A DNA stretch of 64,000 nucleotides, taken from Myxocyprinus asiaticus (Eukaryota; Chordata; Actinopteri; Cypriniformes; Catostomidae). A program made the position numbers and the translations under genes. How positions within the stretch are numbered: the stretch's first letter is position 1; each line of letters begins with the position of its first letter. Below are positions 13,694-25,394 of the stretch, in pieces. The notes under the pieces are model-generated. The model was given only the letters and a program-made list of their open reading frames with translations, was not told the DNA's origin and did no database searches. Location of the stretch: positions 25,356,826 to 25,420,825 of the forward strand of contig NC_059362.1 in assembly GCF_019703515.2 (NCBI RefSeq). The letters are read 5' to 3'.

Positions 13694-14250
13694 GTGGAAG
13701 GCGGAGCCGTGAGAAGCTCGAGGGGCAAAACCGTGGAAGGCGGAGCCATGGGAGGCTCGAGGGGCAAAACCGTGGAAGGCGGAGCCATGGGAGGCTTGCG
13801 GCTAAGAGTCCTGGATGACTGGGAAACGACCTCCGTGGTCGTAAACACTGGCAGAGACTCGGGAACGACCTCCGTGGTCGTGAACATGGGTAGAGATTTG
13901 GGAATGACCTCTGTGGTCATGAACACTTGCAGAGACTTGGGAACAACCTCCGTGGTCGTGAGTACAGGCAGAGACTTGGGAATGACCTCTGTTGTCATAT
14001 GGGCAGAGACTTGGGAACGACCTCCGTGGTCGTGAACATAGGCAGAGACTCGGGAATGACCTCCGTGGTCGTGAGTACAGGCAGAGACTTTGGAACGACC
14101 TCTGTGGTCGTGAACATGGGCTGAGACTTGAGAACGACCTCTGTGGTCGTGATCATGGGCAGAGACTTGGGAACGACCTCCATGGTCGTGAACACTGGCA
14201 GAGACACGGGAACGACCTCCGTGGTCATGAGTACAGGCAGAGAAATCGGA
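13694..14250. repeat. 39-bp minisatellite arrays
   Basis: Two adjoining arrays have 39-bp units. The first (about 13694-13812, three units) is built on GTGGAAGGCGGAGCCATGGG. The second (about 13818-14250, about eleven units) is built on GGGAACGACCTCCGTGGTCG. One unit near 13975-14015 is short. A 39-bp period is 13 codons, so frames stay open across units on both strands. The core contains a small dyad, GACCTCCGTGGTC. Confidence 0.85.
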
Positions 14251-14289
14251 AAAGGTGTCCCATTCCTTCTCCTCCTTTTCCGGACAGCT

Positions 14290-14590
14290 GGGAGCATGGT
14301 TACGGGGACGGTTGAGGCTACAGGCATTGGCTCTGGGACGGTCGAGGCTACAGGCATTGGCGCTGGCTCGTTAACCTTGGCAGGCAGTGGCTCTGGGTTG
14401 GACGAGGCTGGCAACGCTGGCTCTGGGACGGATGAGCCTGGCAACACTGGCTCTGGGATGGACGAGGCTTCAAGCTCATTGGACATGGCAGGCATGAGCA
14501 TTGGCTCGTTTGCCGTGGGAGGCTTGGAGCAAGAAGCCGTGGGAGGCTTGGAGCAAGGAGCCATGGGAGGCTTGGAGCAAGGAGCCGCGG
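14290..14590. repeat. 30-bp and 24-bp minisatellite arrays
   Basis: About 14296-14480 repeats GGCTCTGGGACGGTCGAGGC-like units of 30 bp. About 14515-14590 repeats CCGTGGGAGGCTTGGAGCAA units of 24 bp. Both periods are multiples of three. Confidence 0.75.
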
Positions 14591-14599
14591 GAGGCTTGG

Positions 14600-14962
14600 C
14601 TACGACATGGCGTGGAGCAGACTCAGGCGTGTCTGTGACATGGTATGGAGCAGACTCAGGTGTGGCTGTGACAAGACATGGAGCAGATCAGGCGTTGGCT
14701 GTGACATGGCGTGGAGCAGACTCAGACTTGGCTTTTGCCTGCTGTGGAGCAGACTCAGATTGGCTTTTACCTGCCGTGGAGCAGACTCAGACTTGGCTGT
14801 GACATGGCGTGGAGCAGACTCAGACTTGGCTGTGACATGGTGTGGAGCAGACTCAGACTTGGCTGTGACATGGCATGGAGCAGACTCAGACTTGGCTGTG
14901 ACATGGCGTGGAGCAGATTCAGACTTGGCTGTGACATGGCGTGGAGCAGATTCAGGAGTGGA
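14600..14962. repeat. 33-bp minisatellite array
   Basis: About eleven copies of a 33-bp unit (GTGGAGCAGACTCAGACTTG, then GCTGTGACATGGC). On the minus strand each unit encodes the 11-residue SAPRHVTAKSE repeat. The six units nearest 14960 are almost identical, while those towards 14600 have diverged and vary in length. Confidence 0.85.
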
Positions 14963-15240
14963 AGTCTTGGAAGCCAGGATCAGGGTAGGGAGAGGAAGAT
15001 CCTTTGAAGCTAGAGCTTCTAACGTTAACCTCACATATTCCTCCCATGTGTAGTCTCCCGTCTCCGGCAATTCCCTCCACCGGTGAGCTGTTAGTCCGAT
15101 CTGGTAAATTGACTTGAGATGGGAGTCAATCCTGTGATGCTGGCAATGGCGCTGAAACAAAGGGAGTATTCCTTTATATGTAAATCCTTCTGGCTCAAAT
15201 GGATAAAGCCGCTAGATCCATCTTGTATGGTCAGTTCTTC

Positions 15241-15535
15241 TGTCACAAATGGTTGCTGAGAGGAGACAGGAGATGTAGGATCTAAGTGCAGGCTTTAATA
15301 AAATTGATGACAGTCAAAACAACAAACTCAATACAACAACAAACAGGAACTGACAAGGTAATGCAAAAACTAGAGGGTATATATACAAACAAGAGCTAAT
15401 GAGTGAATGGAAAACAGGTGAGAACAATCAGGAACAGATGGCAGTGATGAGGGCAGTCCATGATGGGAAACGTAATCTGGGGGAAACACTTCAAAGTAAG
15501 AGTCCTAGGAAACATTAGGGAGACAGACGGTGACA
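15241..15535 (-). repeat. long terminal repeat, single copy
   Basis: Read on the minus strand it begins TGTCACCGTCTG and ends CATTTGTGACA, the TG..CA ends of an LTR, over 295 bp. Internally it has a TATA-like TATATATACC and a late ATTAAAG poly(A)-like motif. A gag-like frame follows directly downstream on the minus strand. No second LTR was found at the other end of the fragment, so this is a truncated element, probably Ty3/Gypsy-like by its placement; the clade was not tested. Confidence 0.65.
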
Positions 15536-16186
15536 GGATTAAACTGAAAAATAAGCTGTCATCAAACGATTGATGATCACTTGTGTGTGACGTTATTTTT
15601 TATATTATAATCTGTATAATTTATTTCAACATCTGAAGTACCTTATTTTGTTGTGGATGTCCTTTTGCACTTTTCAGAGAGCTCAATAAAATATTCAAAT
15701 TATATTCTGGTTGCATTTGAGGGCAAAATGTTTTTTAATTGACTGTGTAAAATAGGCACATAATATCGAAATATTGATCGCAGGGCCCTGAATCTAATCA
15801 AATCGAAATCGTATCGCAGCAGACTTTGAAGTATTGGCAAATTTCGGATTGCAGGCCAAGAGAATTGACATAAGATTGTATCGTGATGCAACATCCAATT
15901 TACACCCCTATTAGGTAAAATGTTAGGGTAGAAGTCTCCTACCGTTCGGGATTTTAATTAATAAAAAAAATGTCTTTGGCCATTATGCCTTGTTAAAACT
16001 GTGTATGTTTACTGTAACTATACTGTTACGAACATTGTCTACGATGCATAAATAAAATACAGCAAGTCGCAACAAATTTACTGGCTTAGAGAAAAAATTA
16101 TAAGCGATTTCGTGTTGGGTTTAGGTTTAAAATTACTGGTTGGGTCACATAGCCTCAGGTATGGGACAGGTTCGGGCTTCAACTTA

Positions 16187-16738
16187 AAGGGACAGTACAC
16201 CCAAAAATCACACACCTATCATATTGCTTCTAAATATATAGATTTAACAACTAGAGTTGAATGGATTACTTTTATGCTGCCTTAATGTGCATTTTAGAGC
16301 TTCAAAATTTCGGTACCTATTCACTCGTGGGTGGCTGTGGCTCAGGTGGTAGAGTGGGTTGTCCACTAATCGCAGGGTTAGCACATGACTCCACATGCCA
16401 AAGTGTCCTTGGGCAAGACACTGAACCCCAAGTTGCTCCCAATGGCAGGCTAGTGCCTTGCATGGCAGCTATGCTGTCATTGGTGTGTGAGTGTGTGTGT
16501 GTGTGAATGGGTGAATGAGATACAGTGTAAAGCGCTTTGTAGAACTATTAAGGTTAAAAAAGGTGCTATATAAGTGCAGACTGTTTACTTGCATTGTGAG
16601 TACCTACAGAGCTGAAATGTTCTTCAAAAAATATTTTTTTGTGTTCAGCAGAAGAAAGAAAGTCATACATATCTGGGATGGCATGAGGGTGAGTAAATGA
16701 TGAAAGCATTTTCATTTTTGGGTCAACTATCCCTTTAA
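16187..16738. mobile_element. foldback MITE interrupted by a SINE
   Basis: The left end AAAGGGACAGTACACCCAAA and the right end TTTTGGGTCAACTATCCCTTT are inverted. The internal landmark GGATTACTTTTATGCTGCCT and the right-arm landmark ACCTACAGAGCTGAAATGTT are present. Between them about 250 bp of SINE has been inserted at 16325-16577. Confidence 0.75.
16325..16577 (+). mobile_element. tRNA-derived SINE
   Basis: The head has an A-box-like GTGGCTCAGGTGGTAGAGTGG and a degraded B-box region near 16370. The body contains CCTTGGGCAAGACACTGAACC and the tail TAAAGCGCTTTG and GGTGCTATATAAGTGCAGAC, a layout shared by widespread teleost SINEs with a LINE-like 3' end. A TG microsatellite (16481-16504) lies in the middle. 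Confidence 0.75.
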
Positions 16739-19572
16739 TGCCTCTGAAGACCTCTATGTTGGGGACCTCAGTCCCCATTCACATTCATTGTATGGAAAAA
16801 AAATAGCAGTGTCAACATTCTTCAGAAAGAAAGTCATACAGATTTGGAATGACACAAGGGTTAGTAAATGACAACAGAATTTAAATTCAAGACCCTTTAA
16901 ACTCTTTACACACATGTTATCACCATTTTAAAAGTTTAAAGTTTGTTGGCATCTATGCTTTCAAGGCTTCAGAATAAGGTTCATCATTTACATTTATCAT
17001 AACTTTGTTGACCAAATTTTGTAATATTCAATACGCAATAGTGCATAACTTTACTAGGTATGTAATTCAATTGTTAATGAATTTGCTACATGTAACTGAA
17101 CTGAAACTGAACTACATACAGATGGTTAGTGTTGTCATTTACACTCTATAGACCCTTTGAAACAAGTATGTTTATTGGCTATCATCAGCCAGGCTAGAAA
17201 AAGAAAATATAACCTCTCAGATTCTCAGATTTTGCCCTAAACCTAATGCTTCAAATCAGTTGTTGGTAATATTAGAGGCTTTGAAATGGGCCTGATCTGC
17301 ACACATCCCGGCATCCTCACTCAGATCAAACTTTTCAACAAATCAGCCACGGTTTCCCACCACATTCCAGCCTTTAACTTTCGAACAAAACAAAACTCAA
17401 TCCTTAATAACTACTGCCACAAACTCACACAACCCAACCATCCCATCATGCCCTTTTATTTGTCTCATAAATCAACGAACCCTTTCTGTGGGACTCAATT
17501 TCCACATTTTTGTCCATTGGCTCTCACTCAGACTACCCCAAATGATCTAATGAGCGGTGTGGGTTTTTGCCTTGAGACATTGTGATGTTGTCTGGTGGAC
17601 TTGGGCCAGTCTGGACTTTGAATCAGTTCTGTCTGACCCAGCCGCACCGTTTCAAAGGACAAAAACTGCAGCCCGTAACCACTATTAACTCTATTTGCTG
17701 TGTCTGCCACATGTGGTATTTAAACTGAGGCTGAGGGAGGGTCAGTTTGAAGTTTCAAAGTACAGAACATTCTTTTAACGGCCAGCCAGAAACCAATTAT
17801 AGAGGCAGCAGCTTTAGATCGTGTGGCGGATTGAGGGGTAAATAATCTTTCTCTCCGTTTATTTTATGTTTTAGCACTCATAACTACTTGAGTCCTTTGA
17901 TGAGACTTTTGACACTGAAATAGTTTAGAGTTGAGCACCAGTCTAATGTCTGTCACACTTTAAATTCATTCAAGCAAAATAGCTTAAACAAGCCGAAAAA
18001 AAGTAATTAGATATACAGATTGAAAAAATAATCATTTATGATCAGCTCGAATAGCTTTCTTAAAGGAGCAGTTCCCCCAAAAATGAAAATTCTGATTTTT
18101 TTTTATTCACCTTCATGTCATTCCAAACCCCTCTGACTTTTTCCGTTGCACATTTCGTGACCAAAAGTCAGTTACGTTTTTGTGTCATGACGTTTTGATT
18201 TGATATGAGAGTAAATTTCCCTAATTAGCCTGTATTGGTTTTGCGGTCTACATTGTGTTCATTCGCACTGGCATGTGTTTTTAGAGGATAATGTGTCATT
18301 TAGCATATTTAATTTGTAAAAATTGGCAAATAAAAAAACATGTGGCTCCATAGTGCCAAAATTTTACAGTGTTTTTTGACAGTGCCTCACCCAAATGGAT
18401 CGATGACATGAAGCGATGGCCCAAGGTTAGTTACGATAATTAACTACTTTAAGTGGTTATGACGACCAACAACTGCACAAGTTGAGCTTGAACTAATTTT
18501 TACTCCAACTAACACTTAAAATGTTTGTTGTTCTCCCTCTGGATTGCTCGTTTCGGTAGTATTTACATTGCTTCTTATGGAGACCGGAACCAGAAAACAG
18601 TCCAGCCCACACAGTCGCTGGTCTGGAAAACTGTGAATTCATCACTTAAAGTGATCGTATTACTTCAGAAGACTTGGAATTTGAAGACACAGACTATTTT
18701 TATGACACTTTTGAGTGCTTTTTTAAGCTTTACAAGGCCATTATATGCTTGTAAAATATGCTTCCCCATCAAAAACCATTGATAGAACACATGAAAATAT
18801 GCTTGTCTTTGGAATTTTGAACATGATTAATGATCAAATGGAAAAAACAATGCTTATGCAAGAGATATGTTAAGCATGGATTGTATATCCTCCATATGGT
18901 ACATTCCACAAAGCATTTGTAAATTTTGGTACCATGAGGCCAGTTGGAAAATGAAACATGGATTGTTTTTGGCATTTCTTTAAACATAAGTTGAAAATAC
19001 TTCAATGAGGCCTGAATCTTTAACACATGTGAACCTGTTGACCATGTAATGGTCTCTTTTGTAGGAATGTATTTCAATTACACACAAAGTTTAGGTATAC
19101 TTGATGGAACGTATGGATTTTCATTAAATACAATAAAAATACGCAAATTAGCAGCATAATTGCTGAGACACCAAAAGGCTTCAACTGCTATGACATTATG
19201 CAAGTATTGGGTGGAGAGGAAGCTGATGATATAACTAGAGGAGACATGAGAGATGCATGGGAATAAGGAGTGTCAGGCAAATCCCATGAGGAATGCTCAA
19301 CCGAATCCCACAGGAATGCAGCCACAAAAACGTCTGCAGCACAACAACTGAGTAAATGAGGGCATCCCTCTAGTCTAACACTACCTAACCAGCCAGACAG
19401 AGGAAACCCTGACAAGAATGTGACTTTAAAACCATAACATGGGATTTCCAAGTGCTTTATTTAAAGAAGCGCTCAGTAATATTTTGTTTATGTTGCACTG
19501 GCCGATGTAACCGGGGTCTTGGACTTAAATGGACACTTACCAGTGTGGATGCAGCATCACACAAAAAGCCAA
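16739..19572. other. intergenic, repeat debris
   Basis: An arm of a foldback element (TCATACAGATTTGGAATGAC) follows at 16770-16880. Another arm is at 18064-18140 (GTTCCCCCAAAAATGAAAAT). Chance ORFs at 17286-17585, 18525-18782 and 18769-19077 have no motif or splice support. No gene seen. Confidence 0.5.
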
Positions 19573-19906
19573 TGTTGTCCATTTCCATTTCCATTTATTC
19601 ATTTGGCAGACGCTTTTATCCAAAGTGACTTACAAAAGAGGAAAACATAAGTGAATCATCTTAAGGAGACAGTGGTATGAAAAGTGCTGTATTACAAAGT
19701 ATCACTAGCATCATAATAGTATTTAAAACAGAATAAAGTGCAACAGGAATTATTTTTTTTGTTTGTTTTTTTTTTTAATGACTGGTTAAGTGCTCATGGA
19801 ACAGATGTGTTTTTAGTCATTTTTTGAAGACAGAGAGTGAGTCAGCTTCACGGATGGAGTTGAGAAGGTCGTTCCACCAATGTGGTACGATGAAGCTGAA
19901 AGTCTG
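19573..19906 (-). mobile_element. 5'-truncated LINE, 3' end
   Basis: On the minus strand a reading frame from about 19890 gives HWWNDLLNSIREADSLSVFK, then after one in-frame stop LKTHLFHEHLTSH and a stop. This is the usual C-terminal block of fish LINE reverse transcriptases. The 3' end AAGTCACTTTGGATAAAAGC plus an AAATGG-repeat tail (19573-19590) completes it. Only the last few hundred bases are present, with a poly-T/poly-A rich stretch near 19750-19775. Confidence 0.7.
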
Positions 19907-20579
19907 TGTTTTCCATCACCTTTGTCATTATAGAAAAGCCCTATTCACAGACAGCAAAGATTAATTTATTCTGCAAGCAAAATTGTCCGGTAACAGGAAT
20001 GATAAAGTCAAATTAAAGTAAGTAGCATTCGGCTGATCATGTGATCTTAATATGTTTGTCCCCATGAGGTGATCCCACTCCATGTACTTTAAAATAACTT
20101 TTTATTAGGCTACTGATATGACTGGAGTTTTCATTTCATGCGAGTGTACATCATTTTAATCATGTAATATTATATTATACATTTAATAATTTTTAAAAGA
20201 GCTATTCATTTCTTATGGTGCAAAACGTTTTGAAATCGGAAAAAGTACTTTTAATGTATTTACACTTTAACATGTCCAAATATGTCTTCTTTTGAGACAT
20301 ACGTGTATAACGTACAATCTTCTTTCACTGATCCTTGCTAAAAACTTCCCTGTAACATGGCTATGCTGGATTTATATTACCGTGAGTAAAACAGAGGCTG
20401 CTTTTATTATTGGACTGTGTAACAGAAGGATTAGTACGTGTCTTAAACCACAAATCTGAGAACATCTGTTTATGGTTAAATGGCCAAATTGTGTTTCTTT
20501 TGGAAGAGATTGGGTCACCTGTGTATGGGAGCTGTTTATTTGTGTGTTCCAATATATGGTGCATGTTGCTATATCAGCA

Positions 20580-20585
20580 CAAAAA

Positions 20586-20616
<31 letters not shown>

Positions 20617-20618
20617 TT
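20580..20618. repeat. A-run and TA microsatellite
   Basis: About 22 A residues followed by (TA)n. Overlapping ORFs here on both strands are artefacts of the low-complexity run. Confidence 0.9.
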
Positions 20619-20821
20619 TGAAATTGATATTTTCCAAGCACCTATGGACATTGAATCAAATGAACAGGAACAGGAATTAGACTACTGATGCAAAACTCTG
20701 TACAGATTCACTCTTTAGAAAAGCCAAATGCATAACAGCTCAAATAAATGTAGCTCAACCCATAGAGCATGTCAATAGCAATATAAAAGCCATGGGTTCA
20801 GTTTTTAGAAAACACACCTCG

Positions 20822-22080
20822 ACAATATCGACCATAATATCTTCTCAATCGTTTTGAGTGTATGGTTGGCTTCCAGGGTATGGCCCTCCAATGGTTTTCC
20901 TCCTATCTAAAAGAAAGGACATTCTCTGTAAATTTAACTAATTTTTCTTCTACGTCGTTTCAATTACAGTGTGGTGTCCCTCAAGGGTCGATTTTAGGAC
21001 CCTTGTTATTTTCCCTGTATATGCTTCCTCTGAACTCTGTATTTCAGAAGTACAGCATATCTTATCACTGTTATACTGACGATTCACAATTTTATTTCCC
21101 AGTGAGTGTAGACAAGAATTGTTCATTTGAGAATGCCCAAAATTTCTTAAAAGATATTAAATACTGGCTGGCAAACAATTTTTACAATTAAATGAAAGCA
21201 AAACCAAAGTTCTAATTTTAGGTTCATCCATGTCCTCCTTACCTGGCCTGGTTGCCCAGTTAGGCCCTCTGTCGTCAAATGTACAAGATCACGTAAGGAG
21301 TCTTGGAGTGATTTTAGACTCCTTGTTACTTTTCAATAAGCAGATCGGTGCTGTTGTCAAGGGTAGCTTTTTCCACCTGAGATCTATCGCTAAAATAAAA
21401 CATTTTCTTTCACATAAAGACTTGGAAATTGTGATCCACTCACTAATTACATCAAGGTTAGACTATTGTAACTCAAACTGCATTATCCCACCTACAGCTT
21501 GTTCAAACACAGCAGCTAGGCTTTTAACAGGGTCAAGAAAGAGGGATCACATTTCCCCCATTTTGGCATCTCTACACTGGCTTCCTGTGAAATTCAGGGT
21601 CGATTTTAGAATTCTGATTTATGTCTACAAGGCACTATCTGGTCTCAAGCCCCAATATATCAGTGACCATCTACACCCTTACTCCCCCACCAGAGTGCTC
21701 AGTTCTTCTGATCAACTTCTATTGAGGGTTCCTCGTTGCCGCTATAGATCTAATGGAGGCCGTGCCTTTTCTGTGATAGGAATAGTCTCTCTTTCCATGT
21801 GAGGTCAGCTTCATCATTAGCCATTTTTAAATCTTCTTTGAAAACATATTTTTATTCTGTAGCTTTTTAATAGATCATTGAATAGTTTGAAATCGATAAA
21901 TACATGATGCTGTATTTAAAGGTTATTATTTATTTTATTATGTTTTATATTTAACTTTATATCAATCTGTTTTTATATCACTCTGTCAATATTTATTTAT
22001 TTGTTTGATCTGTAAAGCACTTTGGGTCAGCTTCTGTTGTTTTAAATGTGCTCTATAAATAAAGGTTGACTTGACTTGAC
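20822..22080 (+). pseudogene. 5'-truncated L2-type LINE (reverse transcriptase remnant)
   Basis: Two frames encode the C-terminal half of a non-LTR reverse transcriptase. The first (20862-21191) has GVPQGSILGPLLFSLYMLPL and then CYTDDSQFY, where the family normally has YADD. The frame shifts by one base near 21180 (FYN then stop, while NESKTKVLILG continues in another frame). The second frame (21230-21802) covers the thumb and C-terminus with LGVILDSLL, ITSRLDYCNS and ILASLHWLPVKFRVDFRIL. The 3' UTR ends GTAAAGCACTTTGGGTCAGC and a TTGAC-repeat tail at 22066-22080, as in L2 elements. It cannot retrotranspose: the 5' part is missing and it is frameshifted. Confidence 0.88.
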
Positions 22081-22204
22081 ATACAGTACTTATAAAATGT
22101 TTACCTTGATGACAAGTTGTTTTCTGTAAAAATACCTGCTCAATGCATAAATAAAAACATTACACTGCTGTAAAAATCTGTTTAAATATGCACAAATATG
22201 TTTT

Positions 22205-22545
22205 TATTTGGTAACACTTAAAATGAGGTTCCATTCGTTAACATTAGTAAATGCATTAGGTATCATGAACTAATAATGAACAATATATTTATTAAAGCAT
22301 TTATTATTCTTTGTTAATTTTAGTTAATAAAAATACAATTGTTCATTGTTAGTTCATGTTAGTTCATAGTGCATTAATTAATGTTAACATATACACCTTT
22401 CAATTTTTAAAAATATATTAGTGTATGTTGAAATTAACATTAACCAATATTAATAAATGGTGTAAAAGTATTGTGTATTGTTAGTTCATGTTAACTAATG
22501 TTGTTAACTAATGTTATATATATAATAACGTTAATATAATAATAT
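22205..22545. repeat. dispersed AT-rich repeat with GTTAACATTAGT motifs
   Basis: Starts TTTGGTAACACTTAAAATGAGG and contains many copies of GTTCATGTTAGTTCAT and AACATTAGTTAA-like words in both orientations. This composition is typical of a common cyprinid DNA-transposon-derived repeat. The precise right end is not clear. Confidence 0.5.
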
Positions 22546-25390
22546 TGTCACCACAACTCAAATTCATTCATTGACAGAACATTTTACATAGCCAGCTAGA
22601 AATTATAGATGCATCAAGTCACTAACCATTTTTGAGTGTGGGAGACATTTATCGTTTAAAACCCTTACTGATTAAGTACTATAGACTGAGAGTGCTCTTA
22701 TAGCAGCTCTGTTTTTCATCATTCTAGCCTTCTGCTCAATTATGTTGTTGCATGATCTCTATTCAAGCAGTTTCAAAAATCCACCTTTTTTTCTGTGGAA
22801 GGGCCCAGTAACTCTTTAGACTAGACAAAGGACCAGTCCAAAACAAAGATTCAGTCTTTGGTTTGGGTAGAAAATACCAATGCTACATAGACAGCATATT
22901 TTGGTTGAACATTGGTAACCTGAGTGCTCAAATGAACTGATCTGGGAACTGTCCAGACAATGAAAATGGGATGTTGGAAAATTGCTCCTGGCAGCCAGAA
23001 AACAGCTCTAAGTATTTGGGCTTTGCTCGTTTTTGTCTAGAGAACAATAGACAGCCTTCAAATTATGCACTGAACACCCACCGGCCTCCTAACTCTGACC
23101 CTCTTGGGAGGAAAGTAAAATGTAGTTATGTGACCACATACCCCAGTGACTTCTGTCAACAGTCTTTCATTTCCTAAATGGTTGGTGTCTTTTCCATTAC
23201 ATGGTTAGATATTGACCTTTGACCTGTCTCAGTGGTTGATACACGCACAGTGTGTTAGCTCACCAAATTTAGTCCTGTTTGCCGCCCACGTCACTCCTAC
23301 CAGTTTTAGAGTCAGGTCATCATTTACAGTCAACTTTTTAAAGCCAGTTATCCACGTCCCACTTTTCAAACAGTTACCTTTTCCCTTCCCAACTGTTTTA
23401 TGACACAGTCAGCTTTTAGAGCAGTGTGCCATCTTAAATAAACTGTATGCGGGGGGTATTGCTTTTCAAAGACCTGGCAGAAAGCTGTTTCTGAAATAGT
23501 TGTACTGTTGGAGGTAAAATTTCAGTCTTCCTTCATCCTCCTAGGGAGGTAGAAACCGTGACATTAAAGTTTATCAGAGCTGAAAGTATTTATCCCTGCT
23601 TCACTGAGGTAGGAATGTAGGCACTAAAAGAGCTTAGCGCACTAAGGTAAGAATGCGATTCTTACTTACACCTGAATTGTGCCACACACAGAGCTATGTT
23701 TATTTAACCACCAGACTGTGGGCATGGTCCATCCTGCTTGGCCACAGTGACACTTGCATGAACAAACATACATGCAGCACATCATTAATTACTGACAGTG
23801 TGCAACACAGAGTCGGGGGGGTTGGTGCTTGGCTGGCAGGTTTCAGCTTAGCTGGAATGAGATGTTGTTGACAGACTGGGTACATTACAATCCTGCACAC
23901 AGGCAACACTGTTTCCAGACCAGAAGGAAAGAGTGTGGACAAGAGAATGAGAGTGTGTGTGGGGTGGGGTGGGGGGGGGAACAAGAGCCTGTAGTGAAGA
24001 TTCCCATATAAGGCAAGTCTTCCTCTGAGACTGTTTGCATGTAGTAACAGTCCGTCTGCTGGCAGGGGGATAACATTCCTTCACCTCCCGTTTTTTCTCT
24101 GGGAGTTTTCATTTCCGATTCACCGGCTGGCAAGAGGCAGTGCTCCCTTTCATAAGAGCGAGAAGGGGAGTCTGGAGATCCTTTTTTTTTTTAATGTATA
24201 CAAATGCTGAAGTCTAGCCGCTTTCCTGCTGCCCTTTAGTTTCCTCTGTCTGCTGTCTGAAGGAGCAAAATAGAATCTTACCGCACCTGCACTGTAAAAC
24301 ACGCAGCTGACTAAACCTTATTAGCCAGGTGAACGTGTAGAATTACAGAAAAACACCATGAATCCAGCCCCAATCAAATTGTTCCAGCTTCACAAGAAAC
24401 TTATGTAAGCTGTGCAAAAATTGCACTGCTGAACTATCCCTAATTTAAGTTGATTTAAGTATAATAGTGTTCATAATTATGTGTGTTTACTTCGGTGTGA
24501 AGTATTATTAACGGCGTGTGTCATTTAAAATACTTTCTCCTATCTCAGCTTAATATGCAGAGAAATAAGACAATCATAGGTTGATGTAAACAATGCAATG
24601 TTTGTCTGAACATCCCGACCAGGGGTGCGTTTCCCAAAAAAGATATCAGAGTCTGTTCTGTTCAGCTCTTGATGGACCACTTGTATTAAAATGAATGGGA
24701 GAGATTCGAACACCCAATATGGCGAATTAATAAAAGGAAGTCCTGCCTTACAGCATTCTCAAGATGGCTGCAGACCATGCAGAGTGGACTGACTTGCCTT
24801 GAAAGGAACTTTGGTGATGTTGGCTCAAACTTTTTTCTTGTCAGCATTCGTGATAGTATTTTTAAACTTTGAGAAAAGCTATTGTTTATGATTTTCTACC
24901 TACTCCAAAAACACTTGAGGATCAGTCTTTAAAATTTTAGTCACATACTATGACAAAAGTCTAAAAGACTATTTAGCAGAGACAGGCCACTTCTATTAAA
25001 ATGAATGGGAGAAACTGGAATGCCCAATGGTCAGTGGATGCAGAAAGGAAGTCCCGCCTCACATGTAAAAGAGGCAATCACCTTTTAGGTACAAATATAG
25101 CCTGTCAGTCAACTCGAGAATGTGCATGCGCATTAGCAATATGTTTTTTTTGTTTTTTTTTTCGTAATCTGAGATGAAGCACAATTTATGATTCCAGTGT
25201 TGTCATATTTTACTACTAATTTTAAATATGTTCTTTGATCGTAATCTTGACCAACCATTTTAGAGGTTTAGGTCTTTCCCCATTCAAGTAGTTAGGAGCT
25301 GCACTTTCATGATTGGAAACAGCTTACCAGGAGCGTTCCAAAGATGGCCACCAGTGGACTGACTTGCTAGAAAGACTTTGGTCATATGTC
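22546..25390. other. intergenic, no gene seen
   Basis: Contains a G-rich run at 23955-23980 and a T-run at 24182-24192. Two related words (ATTAAAATGAATGGGAGA at 24686-24703 and 24996-25013) probably mark a degraded repeat. ORF pairs at 23653-24133 overlap on opposite strands and lack coding signs. Confidence 0.5.
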
Positions 25391-25394
25391 GTAT

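Larger units (their letters stand above)
13682..15221 (-). pseudogene. gag-like retroelement ORF, broken and expanded by tandem repeats
   Basis: Downstream of the LTR on the minus strand is a start ATG at 15219-15221 that meets a stop after eight codons. A second frame (15160-14600) carries a non-repetitive stretch with HRWRELPETGDYTWEEYVRL, then an 11-residue repeat SAPRHVTAKSE in at least six copies. The reading continues in other frames at 14564-13995 and 13998-13642 as proline-rich repeats (EPVLPGSSVPEP, TTEVVPKSLPVF). The N-terminal piece resembles gag-like proteins I recall from cyprinid retroelements, which is inference. Frame changes and the early stop make it a broken gene. No nucleocapsid zinc knuckle, protease or reverse transcriptase was seen. 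Confidence 0.5.
13030..15910. mobile_element. hAT-type transposon carrying an LTR/gag-like fragment
   Basis: Inverted termini TAGGGGTGTAA (13030-13040) and TTACACCCCTA (15900-15910) are flanked by TTAGGTAG and TTAGGTAA, an 8-bp target duplication with one mismatch. This supports the hAT superfamily. Near the left end is a short frame (13512-13712) with no recognisable domain, perhaps transposase debris. The central 1.8 kb is a separate insertion, an LTR with a gag-like remnant in reverse orientation, so only about 1 kb belongs to the hAT element itself. Confidence 0.75.

Noticed and set aside
14128..14802. Plus-strand 224-codon frame over the minisatellites
   Set aside because: It is a by-product of repeat units divisible by three. 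The minus-strand reading has the LTR upstream and a non-repetitive N-terminal part, so the plus frame is not taken as a gene.
13694..14962. CRISPR-like regular repeats
   Set aside because: The units are contiguous with no unique spacers and the genome is vertebrate, so these are minisatellites.
23653..24133. Cluster of five overlapping short ORFs
   Set aside because: They arise from a G-rich, low-complexity stretch and give histidine/proline-rich nonsense on the minus strand.
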